From positions 1,116,001 to 1,180,000 of the forward strand of contig NZ_CP102099.1 of assembly GCF_024582815.1 (NCBI RefSeq): a DNA stretch of 64,000 nucleotides. The letters run 5' to 3'. Below, piece after piece: positions 35,937 to 44,903 of this stretch. A program made the translations under genes and the position numbers. The notes beneath the pieces were generated by a model. It worked only from the letters and a program-made list of their open reading frames with translations. It made no database searches and had not been told where the DNA came from. Numbering within the stretch: position 1 is the stretch's first letter; each line of letters begins with the position of its first letter. The DNA comes from Acinetobacter colistiniresistens (GTDB taxonomy: Bacteria; Pseudomonadota; Gammaproteobacteria; Pseudomonadales; Moraxellaceae).

Positions 35937-38483
35937 TTAAGATTTTTTGCGTTTTAAACGACGTTTGGCTTGTTGTGACGCCATGGCTTCTAAGGCTTCT
36001 GCCAGTTCTTCATCGCTGAAAGTAGTGATGTGCTGCAACATTTGTAAGGTGGTTTCATCCAACACCAGTTGAGCACCAGCGGCCATCTCACTGAAGTTAT
36101 CTTTGTACTCAATAAAGCCTTGTTCATTGTTGCGAATATAATTTTGTTGTGTGAGGACTTTAATAAAGCTTTGGAATAAGGCTTTATCGAAGAATTCAGG
36201 TGAGTTGAACTCATACAGTACAGATAGACGTTGACCCAATAAATGACTCAGCTCTTCCACTTGCTTGGTGGAAATATTGCCCGAACCACGTTGTGTGATC
36301 AGTGCCAAAGTCATGTAGTAACGCTCTAAACTCTGCTTCACTGGCATCGCCAAGGTCACGAGTTTTTGATGTTCTTCACTATTTGGCGTTGGGCTAAATA
36401 AATTGTCTTCATGATCTTGGAAAATCAGACCGATTTTAACTAACGCATCGATATAGCTATCAATTTGCTGCTGTAACTCGCTCGCTTGCCATTTCATGAA
36501 CAATTCAGCTTTTAAGAACGGATATAAGGTACGAATCACGTTACTTAAATCGTTCTTGTGGATTTTACCGTTATGTTCAACCAGAGAAGCCACCAATGAC
36601 GGCAATACAAAGGCATGTAAAATATTATTACGGAAATAGGTGAGCAGAACTGCCTGATTATCTTCAATCGCAATAATATCGCCGAGCACGTGTTGAACAC
36701 GTTTAATCAGCTTGAGTTTTAGACCATAGGCCACGATTTCTTTGCCCGATAATGAAGTGACTTGAGTCCGTTCATCGTAGGGTTGTTGAGTGGCTAAATC
36801 GCGATAGATATCCAGTTGCTTGGCACAAATCTCTTCATCAAGGGTGTGTTTTGGTGTTGCCAATAAAATGAGAGACAACAATGACACAGGATTAATTACC
36901 ACAGCACGGTTAATATTTTCTAAAATCAGGTTGGCTGAATTTGCTACAACATTGGAAATTTCTGTTGTGCTTGGCGTCTCATTGACAAGATGTTCAGCAT
37001 TATTCTGCTTTAAGATGTCATTCAGGAAGACGGGCTCACCAAAGTTGACATGGACTTTACCAAAGATACGCTCAATTTTACGTAAGGTTTTCACGATACC
37101 AAAAATCGATTCGGCTTCTTTCGGTTTACCTTGCATTTCACCGACATAAGTCGACCCTTCCATGAGACGCTCGTAACCAATATAGGTAGGAACAAATACG
37201 ATTGGTTTGGCTGGGCCACGTAAATGACCTTGGATGGTCATGGCCAACATGCCTGTTTTGGGTGGCAATAAGCGACCTGTACGTGAACGTCCCCCTTCAA
37301 TAAAGTACTCAATAGGGGTGTTGCGAGATAAAATGCTGTATAAATATTCTTTGAATACAGAAGTATAAAGTGCATTGCCACGGAAAGAACGGCGAATAAA
37401 GAAGGCACCGCCACCACGCAATAACTGACCTACAAAGGGTAGATTCAGGTTATCACCCGCAGCAATGTATGGAATCATCAAACCGCGTTTATAAATAACA
37501 TAGGACAATAATAAATAGTCGATATGGCTACGATGGCAAGGGGTGTAGACAATTTCGTAGTCTTTGGCTAATTCACGAATGGTACTGAAGTTATGTACTT
37601 CAACGCCGTCATAGAGTTGCGTCCATAAACGGGTTAAGGCCATATCGGCAAAACGGACAGCGGACGCAGAGTAGTCCGATACAATTTCATTGACATAACC
37701 AATAGCACGGCGTTCAGCTTCAAGCATGCTAATTTTATGCTGAATGCTTTCACGGCGAATGGCATCTTGTACCTCAGGTGACTTCACTACCGATTGCATC
37801 ACATTACGGCGGTCTGACAAGTCTGGACCAAGCACGACTTCACGTTGCTGATCCAGATAGGTGTCTAAAGAGCTTGCAATGTAGGTTGCTGGTGAAACAT
37901 TTGGATGATTGGTCTTGGCATAATCTACCAACTCACGTAAAGATTGTGCTTCATGAAACTCTAAATAAGACTGGCGACCATGCAGGCCGATGTTCATGAG
38001 TTGTTTGACTGTGCCTGGTGTTGCCCAAGTATCGGAGAAAAGTAATTTGAACCAAGAATCTTCCTTATCTGGAGAGCGTCCCCACAGTACGGTGACGGGA
38101 ACCAGTTCAATATCAATCTCAGGGTTTTGCTCAAGTGCTTCAACCAGTTGCAATAAACGGGGAGGAAAGGTTTGGGTATTAAAAAAATTATTTTCGTTAT
38201 GATGTAAAAAAAGAACTGAGTTTTTTTCCTGATAGCTGCCAAAACTTAAGGGGTCTAGCGCAGGTTTTAAATGCAGCCGACGGGTTTCACCATCCACCAC
38301 CAAGGCATTACTGCGTGAATAATTTTGTAAAACATAGCAAACGAGTTTATTTGAATCGGTTGTGTTTTGCTCTGTTGAGGTGGATTCTGCAGGAACTTCA
38401 CCAAGAACATGTGGGGTTACCACAAGGTCAAGTAACTTACTCGAAAGTTGGCGATACATTTGACCAAATCCAGTCTTGGACAT
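35937..38483 (-). CDS. plsB: Glycerol-3-phosphate 1-O-acyltransferase
   Basis: This membrane-bound acyltransferase adds the first acyl chain to glycerol 3-phosphate. The 848 residues (E. coli 807) contain the acyltransferase blocks: HX4D in TPCHRSHIDYLLLSY (catalytic His), the arginine block GGGAFFIRRSFRGN, EYFIEGGRSRTGR, and VFVPTYIGYERLMEG. A Lys/Arg-rich C-terminus (RRLKRKKS) could help membrane contact. The gene stands alone on the minus strand, and a terminator lies downstream. Divergent tesB is 299 bases away. Confidence 0.96.
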   Translation of the reverse strand: MSKTGFGQMYRQLSSKLLDLVVTPHVLGEVPAESTSTEQNTTDSNKLVCYVLQNYSRSNALVVDGETRRLHLKPALDPLSFGSYQEKNSVLFLHHNENNFFNTQTFPPRLLQLVEALEQNPEIDIELVPVTVLWGRSPDKEDSWFKLLFSDTWATPGTVKQLMNIGLHGRQSYLEFHEAQSLRELVDYAKTNHPNVSPATYIASSLDTYLDQQREVVLGPDLSDRRNVMQSVVKSPEVQDAIRRESIQHKISMLEAERRAIGYVNEIVSDYSASAVRFADMALTRLWTQLYDGVEVHNFSTIRELAKDYEIVYTPCHRSHIDYLLLSYVIYKRGLMIPYIAAGDNLNLPFVGQLLRGGGAFFIRRSFRGNALYTSVFKEYLYSILSRNTPIEYFIEGGRSRTGRLLPPKTGMLAMTIQGHLRGPAKPIVFVPTYIGYERLMEGSTYVGEMQGKPKEAESIFGIVKTLRKIERIFGKVHVNFGEPVFLNDILKQNNAEHLVNETPSTTEISNVVANSANLILENINRAVVINPVSLLSLILLATPKHTLDEEICAKQLDIYRDLATQQPYDERTQVTSLSGKEIVAYGLKLKLIKRVQHVLGDIIAIEDNQAVLLTYFRNNILHAFVLPSLVASLVEHNGKIHKNDLSNVIRTLYPFLKAELFMKWQASELQQQIDSYIDALVKIGLIFQDHEDNLFSPTPNSEEHQKLVTLAMPVKQSLERYYMTLALITQRGSGNISTKQVEELSHLLGQRLSVLYEFNSPEFFDKALFQSFIKVLTQQNYIRNNEQGFIEYKDNFSEMAAGAQLVLDETTLQMLQHITTFSDEELAEALEAMASQQAKRRLKRKKS

Positions 38484-38782
38484 TACAAACTCCTAAATAA
38501 TAATCCTGACAGCAAGTCATGATGAACACGACATTCTGCGATATTCTTACATGAAACGGTATGTTATTTTCTGACAAAATATAGCGTATTTGGTAGATTT
38601 TATCGTTAAAAATCGTATTTTTAGCGGTTATAAATAAAGATTGGGATTGTGAATGCATCATTAACGTGACGCATCAATCATTTTATCCTGATCATTGTGC
38701 TTTGAATTTGTGGCACAATCAAAATTATCAACCCTGAAAGGAATTGGTTGATCTCTCCTCATTGATGTTGGAAGACTATTAC
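38484..38782. other. Divergent intergenic region plsB / tesB
   Basis: This 299-base AT-rich gap must hold promoters for both genes. No coding frame stands out. An inverted repeat ATTGTGC / GCACAAT lies at 38694-38719 and the stretch TGATGCGTCACGTTAATGATG is partly repetitive. No certain promoter was identified. Confidence 0.55.
38694..38719. repeat. Inverted repeat upstream of tesB
   Basis: Seven-bp perfect arms ATTGTGC (38694-38700) and GCACAAT (38713-38719) with a 12-nt spacer lie about 65-90 bases before the tesB start. The right arm contains CACAAT, a possible -10. It is a candidate operator. Confidence 0.5.
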
Positions 38783-39655
38783 ATGAATGCGTTAACTCAA
38801 GAATTGGTAGAACTGTTGACTCTGGAAAAGCTGGAAGAGCATATTTTTCGAGGCAATAGCCGCAATTTGGTAGGCAAGCGAGTATTCGGTGGACAGGTGC
38901 TTGGACAGGCCTTGAGAGCAGCGTCATATACTACAGATCGTCCTGCACACTCTTTACATGCCTATTTTTTGTATGGCGGCGATGTCAATGCACCGATTAT
39001 TTATGAAGTTGATCCGCTTCGTGATGGAAAGAGTTTTGCCAGTCGACAAGTTCGTGCGATTCAACATGGCCGAACCATTTTTTCTGCAATGGTATCTTTT
39101 GCCAATCAGGAAGAAGGGCTGAACTACCAGCATAAAGAGCCAGAATATCCTGCACCTGAAGCATTGAAGTCTGAAAAAGAGCTGAAAGAAAGTCTGATCA
39201 ATTTCGTGCCTGAAAATGTGCGTGCCAGTTTTATGCGTGAACGTCATGTAGAAATTAGGCCGACGCAGTTGATTAATCCGTTTCAGCCACAGCCTGAAGC
39301 ACCGTTTTATGCGCATTACATTCGGACTCATGACGCGATTCCGCAGGATCTGGATGAGATCTCTCTGCATCAAGCTATTGTTGCTTTCTACTCTGATTTT
39401 ACCTTGATGACCACGGCATTGCGTCCACATGGACTATCTTGGATTTCACCGAATTTACAATGTGCCAGCATTGATCACACCATTTATTTCCATCGTCCAC
39501 TACGTGCCGATGAATGGATGCTTTACGATATGGAGGCAACCATCAGTGCCAGTTCCCGTGGCTTGAACTTTGGGCGGATGTGGCAAAATGGGCAGTTGGT
39601 GTGTAGTACCGTACAAGAAGGTTTGATTCGGCTTAGAGAAATTGAAACCCAGTGA
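38783..39655 (+). CDS. tesB: Acyl-CoA thioesterase II
   Basis: This enzyme hydrolyses medium- and long-chain acyl-CoA to fatty acid and CoA. The 290 residues (E. coli 286) form a double hot-dog fold. The N-terminal signature FRGNSRNLVGKRVFGGQVLG and the catalytic-region pattern HAYFLYGGDVNAPIIYEVDPLRDGKSFA are seen. DHTIYFHRP in the second half holds the conserved Asp. I used the ATG at 38783 (MNALTQELVELL), which matches the family start; a frame extends 13 codons further. A terminator follows. Confidence 0.95.
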   Translation: MNALTQELVELLTLEKLEEHIFRGNSRNLVGKRVFGGQVLGQALRAASYTTDRPAHSLHAYFLYGGDVNAPIIYEVDPLRDGKSFASRQVRAIQHGRTIFSAMVSFANQEEGLNYQHKEPEYPAPEALKSEKELKESLINFVPENVRASFMRERHVEIRPTQLINPFQPQPEAPFYAHYIRTHDAIPQDLDEISLHQAIVAFYSDFTLMTTALRPHGLSWISPNLQCASIDHTIYFHRPLRADEWMLYDMEATISASSRGLNFGRMWQNGQLVCSTVQEGLIRLREIETQ

Positions 39656-39672
39656 AAAAATGAATCAACACT

Positions 39673-39699
39673 AAAGCCATCATTCTGATGGCTTTTTTT
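39673..39699 (+). terminator. Terminator of tesB
   Basis: Ten-bp arms (39673-39682 and 39686-39695) with a TTC loop are followed by a T run. Confidence 0.9.
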
Positions 39700-39785
39700 A
39701 TCATAAGGATGTGACAAAAAATTGCTCGATTCTTCAACATGAGCATGCCATAGTACGGCTAAGTTACAACGCTTTATCGCATAAA

Positions 39786-41027
39786 ATGAATTTAAATACG
39801 CAAATTTTAATTGCAGCTATACTTGGCGTGGCCTTTGGTTTTCTATTGTTGGCCTATCCCCAGACTGCATTTGTTGATCACAGTCTCTATGGCTTGGGTA
39901 TTTTAAGTAGCATTTTCATTGGCTTGTTGAAAATGCTGCTGGTTCCCCTGATTTTTAGCTCGATTGTGGTTGGCGTTTCCAACTTACAGGCGGGTGGGCA
40001 ATTCGGCCGAGTCTGGAAGATTACCGCATTAAGTTGTTTTACCACCACGACCTTGGCTTTAATTCTGGGAATTAGTTGTGCGCATCTGTTTGAAGTGGGC
40101 AAGGGTGTGGATATTCAATTATTCCAAGCCGCGATGGACAGTCATCAAACCCCTGACACGCTAACACCGTCGAGTTTCTTCACCACCTTTATCCAGAATA
40201 CCTTAATTAATCCGTTTAAGGCCTTTAGTGATGGCAATGTGCTGGCGGTGGTAGTATTTGCCTTGTTTGTGGGTGTAGCTTTGGTCAAAGGCGGCGAGCG
40301 TTTTGTTCTGGTGCGTAATATCAGCCAACAATTTTTTGACATCATGATGATGCTGGTCGGCTGGGTGATGAAACTTGCGCCGATTGGTATTTTTGCTTTA
40401 CTGGCAAAGTTGATTGCCACTGAAGATTTGTCGGTGTTGAGCCGCTTGGTTGAATTTGCTGCGGTGGTGACAGGTACAACCATTTTTCATGGCGTCGTGG
40501 TGTTGCCAGCCTTGTTGTGGATTTTTGGGCGCATGAATCCCCTTACTTTTTTTAGAGGGGCGAGAGCCGCCTTGGTCACGGCTTTTGCCACCAGTTCCAG
40601 TTCTGCCACCATGCCGTTGAGTATGAAGTGCGCGCAGGAAAATTTGGGCGTGCGTCCACAAACCGCAGGCTTTGTCATTCCATTGGGCACGCAGTTAAAT
40701 ATGGATGGAACTGCGCTTTATGAGGCAGCAGCAGCATTATTTATTGCCAATTTAATGGGGTTGGATCTAAGCCTGACCCAACAGCTGATTGTTTGTTTAA
40801 CCGCCATGATTGCATCCTTAGGCGCACCGGGGATTCCAAGTGCGGGAATGGTCACCATGATCATGGTGCTACAGTCGGTGGGTCTACCTGCGGAAGCGAT
40901 TGCAATTTTACTGCCGATTGATCGTGTGCTTGATACGGTACGCACCGTGGTCAATGTACAAGGCGATATGATGATTAGTGTTGTGGTTGATCGTTATGCC
41001 AAGAAAGCTGAAGCAGAATCCAGTTGA
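39786..41027 (+). CDS. Dicarboxylate/amino acid:cation symporter (DAACS family)
   Basis: This sodium- or proton-coupled transporter takes up dicarboxylates or acidic amino acids (GltP/DctA family). About eight membrane segments run through 413 residues. The re-entrant serine-rich loop ATSSSSATMPLSM and the substrate/cation motif NMDGTALYEA are both present, as is the APGIPSAG loop. I used the ATG at 39786, just before the first hydrophobic helix; a GTG at 39711 would add an unusual 25-residue extension. A terminator follows. Which substrate it prefers cannot be said. Confidence 0.92.
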   Translation: MNLNTQILIAAILGVAFGFLLLAYPQTAFVDHSLYGLGILSSIFIGLLKMLLVPLIFSSIVVGVSNLQAGGQFGRVWKITALSCFTTTTLALILGISCAHLFEVGKGVDIQLFQAAMDSHQTPDTLTPSSFFTTFIQNTLINPFKAFSDGNVLAVVVFALFVGVALVKGGERFVLVRNISQQFFDIMMMLVGWVMKLAPIGIFALLAKLIATEDLSVLSRLVEFAAVVTGTTIFHGVVVLPALLWIFGRMNPLTFFRGARAALVTAFATSSSSATMPLSMKCAQENLGVRPQTAGFVIPLGTQLNMDGTALYEAAAALFIANLMGLDLSLTQQLIVCLTAMIASLGAPGIPSAGMVTMIMVLQSVGLPAEAIAILLPIDRVLDTVRTVVNVQGDMMISVVVDRYAKKAEAESS

Positions 41028-41036
41028 TTGGATGCA

Positions 41037-41071
41037 ATAAAAAAAAGCAGGAAATCACTCCTGCTTTTTTA
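41037..41071. terminator. Bidirectional terminator
   Basis: AAAAAAGCAGG and CCTGCTTTTTT arms with an 8-nt loop serve the symporter gene and the convergent COG3687 gene. Confidence 0.9.
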
Positions 41072-41081
41072 TATTTAAGAC

Positions 41082-42026
41082 TTAAGCGGCTTGCTGTAAA
41101 GCGCGTTTTGCAGCAGGTGAATTGTTGAGATAATTCACAGCATCCTGCGTATTGCCTTCTTTGACCGGGTCATACCATGGCATCAGGTAGTCTAACTGTT
41201 GTGCCACCAACCATGCCGGGCCGGGTAAAATCTTGGCGTCTTGCAAAGCGATCTTTGACCACTCAATCCAGATCCAAGGCTTAAACACACTTGGTTTTTT
41301 CGCTGCAAAGCGTGGATCTTGGCTCATGATATGTGCTGCACCATCGACCCAGAGGCCAAGTACACCAATAATCACAGCAACACTCAGGTAATAACGGGCG
41401 ATATAACCACCACCTAAATGGCGGTAAAGGTCAAATGCAACGGTACGGTGTTCGATCTCTTCAGAACCATGCCACTTGATTAGATCAAGCATTTCAGGGT
41501 CAGCCCCCAGTTCTTGCCAGCGTTTGTTGTACAGCGCATATTTACCCAGTACACAGGTCATATGTTCAACGGTTGCAATCACACCCAGACGGAATAAATC
41601 CCATTGATGCTCCAGTGCTTTTGGAATCTCTTTATCAAAGGGCTTGTCAGCTAAGACTTTGGTAAACAGAAAATCCATGATGTCGAGATTACGCTGAATA
41701 TCGATATTACGTTTACTGAGATACTCTTTATTGGCTGAAGTATGTGCAACTGCATGCATCGCTTCCTGACGAATAAAGGCTTGGACATCTTGCTTTAATT
41801 TTTCATCAGTAATTTCAGGCAGGACTTTGTTATATAAACGACAAAACCAAAATTCACCAGCAGGTAAGATATTGTTAATTTCATTAATAAAATAGCTGGC
41901 AAAAGGCTGGTGAGGAATCCAATCCACTGGTGTATTTTCCCAGTCAAATTTTACTTTGCGTGGGAGGATTTTATAGTCAATCGAAGAACCAAGAACTTTG
42001 TTCTTCACAAATGATAGTAATTTCAT
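41082..42026 (-). CDS. Predicted metal-dependent hydrolase, COG3687 family
   Basis: The 314 residues follow the PF10118/COG3687 pattern. IRQEAMHAVAHTSANKEYL gives a Glu-His pair, and WHGSEEIEHRTVAFDLY gives a second Glu-x2-Glu-His set. Together these suggest a di-metal helical-bundle (ferritin-like) site, much like di-iron enzymes. A hydrophobic stretch near residue 220 could contact membrane. Function is not established; Acinetobacter genomes carry several such genes. It lies alone between the symporter gene and engB. The name 'hydrolase' comes from the database family rather than evidence. Confidence 0.82.
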   Translation of the reverse strand: MKLLSFVKNKVLGSSIDYKILPRKVKFDWENTPVDWIPHQPFASYFINEINNILPAGEFWFCRLYNKVLPEITDEKLKQDVQAFIRQEAMHAVAHTSANKEYLSKRNIDIQRNLDIMDFLFTKVLADKPFDKEIPKALEHQWDLFRLGVIATVEHMTCVLGKYALYNKRWQELGADPEMLDLIKWHGSEEIEHRTVAFDLYRHLGGGYIARYYLSVAVIIGVLGLWVDGAAHIMSQDPRFAAKKPSVFKPWIWIEWSKIALQDAKILPGPAWLVAQQLDYLMPWYDPVKEGNTQDAVNYLNNSPAAKRALQQAA

Positions 42027-42158
42027 TGTTATTTAGTCCTAATCGATAGTGCAATAAACCAACACTAAGCAGTATATGAAAACTACCTAGTGTTTGTGTT
42101 TAGCAATTCGGGACAATTAAAAATTATTTTGTGCATCAAGTTGCATAAAATGCATTTT

Positions 42159-42935
42159 TTACTCTTCTAGATCAGTTTCTGAAGCTTCAGCAATCTGATC
42201 AAGGTTAAATTCAGCCGGTTGATCAAGAGTGAAGTTCAAGCGACCAGCCATCACACTTGCCAACTCTTCTAGCCCGATACGATTGAGCGAAGAGAACAGT
42301 TGAATAGAGAAATCAAGTTTCATCTTTTTCAACTGCTGTTTCACTTCTAACAAGACTTTATTGGCTGGGCCACGGTTCAGCTTATCCGCTTTGGTGAGCA
42401 GGATATGCACAAATAAATGACGTGAATGTGCCCATTCCAGCATCATCAAGTCAAAGTGCTGTAATGGATGACGGATATCCATTAATAACACCAAGCCCTG
42501 TAAGCTCTTACGATGAATTAAATAATTTTCCAGCTCTTTCTGCCAAACAATTTTCATGGCCTCAGGAACTGCGGCATAGCCATAACCCGGTAAGTCGACC
42601 AAGCGCTGATCAGGATTGCCTAAACTAAAAAAGTTGATCATTTGGGTACGACCAGGTTTTTTAGAGGCACGTGCCAATTGCTTTTGATTGGTTAAAGTAT
42701 TGATCGCACTTGATTTACCTGCATTGGAACGACCAGCGAAGGCGATTTCATAACCTGTATCTTCTACGCATAAAGCCAGTTTCGGCGCACTCATCAAAAA
42801 TTCAGCTTGGCGTAACCACGTTAAAGACTGAACTGCATATTCAGTTAACGCAGGATCAGCCTTTTTTTCATAACTGATTTTTTGTTTAGGTGCGAGTTTG
42901 GCTTTGGTGTCTTTCGATTTTTCACTGCGACGCAT
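42159..42935 (-). CDS. engB: Ribosome biogenesis GTP-binding protein EngB/YsxC
   Basis: This P-loop GTPase (E. coli YihA) is needed for late steps of 50S subunit assembly. GTPase motifs are clear: G1 GRSNAGKSS (about residue 68-76), a TRT G2-like loop ([11 protein letters not shown]), G3 DLPGYG, G4 TKAD and G5 FSSLNRIG. At 258 residues it is longer than E. coli YihA (about 210). The extra N-terminal part (residues 1-35) is Lys-rich and probably disordered. The only other ATG near the start lies deep in the protein, so I kept the long form. Confidence 0.94.
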   Translation of the reverse strand: MRRSEKSKDTKAKLAPKQKISYEKKADPALTEYAVQSLTWLRQAEFLMSAPKLALCVEDTGYEIAFAGRSNAGKSSAINTLTNQKQLARASKKPGRTQMINFFSLGNPDQRLVDLPGYGYAAVPEAMKIVWQKELENYLIHRKSLQGLVLLMDIRHPLQHFDLMMLEWAHSRHLFVHILLTKADKLNRGPANKVLLEVKQQLKKMKLDFSIQLFSSLNRIGLEELASVMAGRLNFTLDQPAEFNLDQIAEASETDLEE

Positions 42936-43019
42936 AGAAGCTTACTTTTGAATAGAAATAGCAACGACCATTATAAAGGATGTGGGGCATTCGTGCGAAC
43001 CCTCATCTGCATAGACGGT

Positions 43020-43472
43020 TTAAGCTTTTTGAATCAGTTCTAAAAAGTCGATATTTGAGCGGGTTGAAGAGGGTAGAATACCGTGTTGTACCACTTCGCC
43101 GAGCGTATATTGATCCAGACTCTGATAAAAACATTCGAGTGCCTGATCTAAAATACCTTTCAGTCCACAGTTGGCTCGAAGGACACAGGGAGGGGTATTG
43201 CACTCAACAATTTGATGGTTACCTTGTAAGGTTCGGACAATTTCACCGAGTTTCAAATTCTTGGCTTCTGGATTTAACCGTAAACCACCGCCTTTACCAC
43301 GGATGGTGACAATCCAGTGTTGTTTCCCCATGAAGTGCACCACTTTCACCAAGTGATTTTGCGACACATGCAAATCTTCAGCGATATCTGCAATCGTGTA
43401 CGGTACATCACTCGGGCGAGCGACATACATCAGAATCCTGAGTGCATAATCAGTAAATTTATTGAGTTGCAT
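43020..43472 (-). CDS. nsrR: Rrf2-family nitric-oxide-sensing repressor, NsrR
   Basis: This iron-sulphur cluster repressor of nitric-oxide detoxification genes has 150 residues. The N-terminal winged helix-turn-helix (LNKFTDYALRILMYVA...VSQNHLVKVVHFM) has the Rrf2 pattern. The three cluster cysteines lie at 91, 96 and 102, the same positions as in E. coli NsrR. It sits just downstream of hmp on the same strand. A perfect palindromic site in front of hmp matches the known NsrR operator, which supports the assignment. No clear site was seen at its own start. Confidence 0.93.
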   Translation of the reverse strand: MQLNKFTDYALRILMYVARPSDVPYTIADIAEDLHVSQNHLVKVVHFMGKQHWIVTIRGKGGGLRLNPEAKNLKLGEIVRTLQGNHQIVECNTPPCVLRANCGLKGILDQALECFYQSLDQYTLGEVVQHGILPSSTRSNIDFLELIQKA

Positions 43473-43493
43473 GGGATTTCACTCAATTGATTG

Positions 43494-43531
43494 CTTAAAA
43501 TAGAAAGGGCCAGTCTAACATAGACGAGCCC
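43494..43531 (-). terminator. Probable terminator of hmp
   Basis: On the minus strand an interrupted stem (GGGC/GCCC outer, GTCT/AGAC inner, two-base internal loop) precedes a T-rich stretch. It lies 21 bases after the hmp stop, between hmp and nsrR, and would allow only partial readthrough. Confidence 0.55.
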
Positions 43532-43551
43532 TCTGCAAAACGTCGCGTGAA

Positions 43552-44763
43552 TTAGCTGAGCTTCACACCACCGGTACCAAAGGCTTCACTGTGAATATTG
43601 GCCGCAGGAATACCTCGTGCAACCAGTGCCTGATGTTGTGCTGCCATAAATGGCATTGGGCCACATAAATAATAGTCGGCATTGCTTGGTAATAAGGCTG
43701 CATCCATCGTGCTTAAATCAAGCCGGCCAGCAGCATCATAATCTTGACCCAGTACATCTTCTGCATGTGGGAATTCATAGGCCGTGAAGGTACTTAAACG
43801 AGGGTATTTGGCTTTAACCTCTTCAATGTGTTTCTTCATGGCATGCACTTGGCTGCTACGACAGGCGTGAATGAAGTTAACGGGTTGTGGTAGATCCAGA
43901 GTCACCAACTGATTCAGCATGGCAATCATTGGGGTAAGGCCCACACCACCACTGATAAAGACATTGCGTTTAGTACTGTCAATCAGATAGAAATGACCTG
44001 TGGGTGCAGACACTTCAATCTCTGAACCTTCAGCCAAACTGTGTAAAGTGCTAGATACCCAGCCCCCTGCAAGCTCACCTTTTTCATCTTCACGTTTCAC
44101 CGAGATACGTAAATAATCCGCTTGTGGGCTGGTTGATAGCGTGTACTGACGCGGTTGTCTTAAGTTTAATTCAGGGACAAACACGCGAACTGAAATATAT
44201 TGGCCTGCTTCGTAGTGCGGTAATGCGCCGCCATCGACAGGTGCTAAATAGAAAGAGGTGATTTCATCGCTTTCTACGACTTTTTTGGCAATCTTGAAAT
44301 TACGCCAGCCTAACCAACTGCCTTTCGCTTGTTGGTGCTGATCATAAATCGCTTTTTCAGTGCTGATAAATAAATCTGCCAATTGGCCATAAGCGGCAGC
44401 CCAAGCTGCGATCAATGGATCTTCCATCGAGATGCTGAGTACCTCACTGATTGAATGCAGCAGGTTTTCACCGACAATACCGTAATCAGGAGCTTGAATA
44501 TTCAAGCTCACATGTTTATGTGCAATCATTTCAACCACAGGCAATAGTACCGAAGGGTCTTCGATATTTTCAGCATAAGCCAACACAGCGCCAGCCAATG
44601 CCTGTGCTTGAGCACCGCTACGCTGATGACCCATATTAAAGGTTTCTTTTAATTCGGGATGATTGCTTAACATACGGTTATAAAAGTATCCAGTCAATGC
44701 AACACCATTTTCACGCAGAACAGGAACAGTGGCTTTTACTAGGTCAATTTGCTGCGGAGTCAT
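43552..44763 (-). CDS. hmp: Flavohaemoprotein, nitric oxide dioxygenase
   Basis: This enzyme converts nitric oxide to nitrate using O2 and NAD(P)H. The 403 residues have a globin domain (1-145) with Tyr28 at the distal side and proximal His84 in IAHKHVSL. An FAD-binding domain follows with RQPRQYTLS (the RxYS motif), then an NAD-binding domain with GGVGLTPMIAML and a C-terminal YLCGPMPFM. Its upstream region carries two NsrR-type sites, one perfect, covering the promoter. nsrR lies immediately downstream. It is the expected NO defence enzyme. Confidence 0.96.
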   Translation of the reverse strand: MTPQQIDLVKATVPVLRENGVALTGYFYNRMLSNHPELKETFNMGHQRSGAQAQALAGAVLAYAENIEDPSVLLPVVEMIAHKHVSLNIQAPDYGIVGENLLHSISEVLSISMEDPLIAAWAAAYGQLADLFISTEKAIYDQHQQAKGSWLGWRNFKIAKKVVESDEITSFYLAPVDGGALPHYEAGQYISVRVFVPELNLRQPRQYTLSTSPQADYLRISVKREDEKGELAGGWVSSTLHSLAEGSEIEVSAPTGHFYLIDSTKRNVFISGGVGLTPMIAMLNQLVTLDLPQPVNFIHACRSSQVHAMKKHIEEVKAKYPRLSTFTAYEFPHAEDVLGQDYDAAGRLDLSTMDAALLPSNADYYLCGPMPFMAAQHQALVARGIPAANIHSEAFGTGGVKLS

Positions 44764-44790
44764 GTTTGATCTCTCTTGGCGATTACTTAT

Positions 44791-44813
44791 AAGATGTATT
44801 TAAAATACATCTT
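44791..44813. promoter_or_regulatory. NsrR operator, perfect palindrome
   Basis: Eleven-bp arms AAGATGTATTT and AAATACATCTT face each other around a single A. This closely matches the known NsrR consensus (AAGATGCATTT and AAATGCATCTT). It ends 28 bases upstream of the hmp ATG on the minus strand. Confidence 0.9.
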
Positions 44814-44815
44814 AT

Positions 44816-44838
44816 AAGGTGTATTTGCAATGCATATT
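44816..44838. promoter_or_regulatory. Second, imperfect NsrR-type site
   Basis: Arms AAGGTGTATTT and CAATGCATATT around a G match the consensus at most positions. The centre is 25 bases from the first site, about two to two and a half helical turns. Confidence 0.6.
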
Positions 44839-44852
44839 TAAATAAAAGCCAT

Positions 44853-44888
44853 AAAAATTAAGGGATATTAAAATATCCCTTAATTTTT
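44853..44888 (-). terminator. Terminator of the HerA-like gene
   Basis: A 17-bp perfect inverted repeat (44853-44869 and 44872-44888) with a 2-nt loop lies 15 bases after the stop of the minus-strand gene. Its outer A/T tracts provide the T run. Confidence 0.85.
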
Positions 44889-44903
44889 AGAAAGATAAGG
44901 TTT

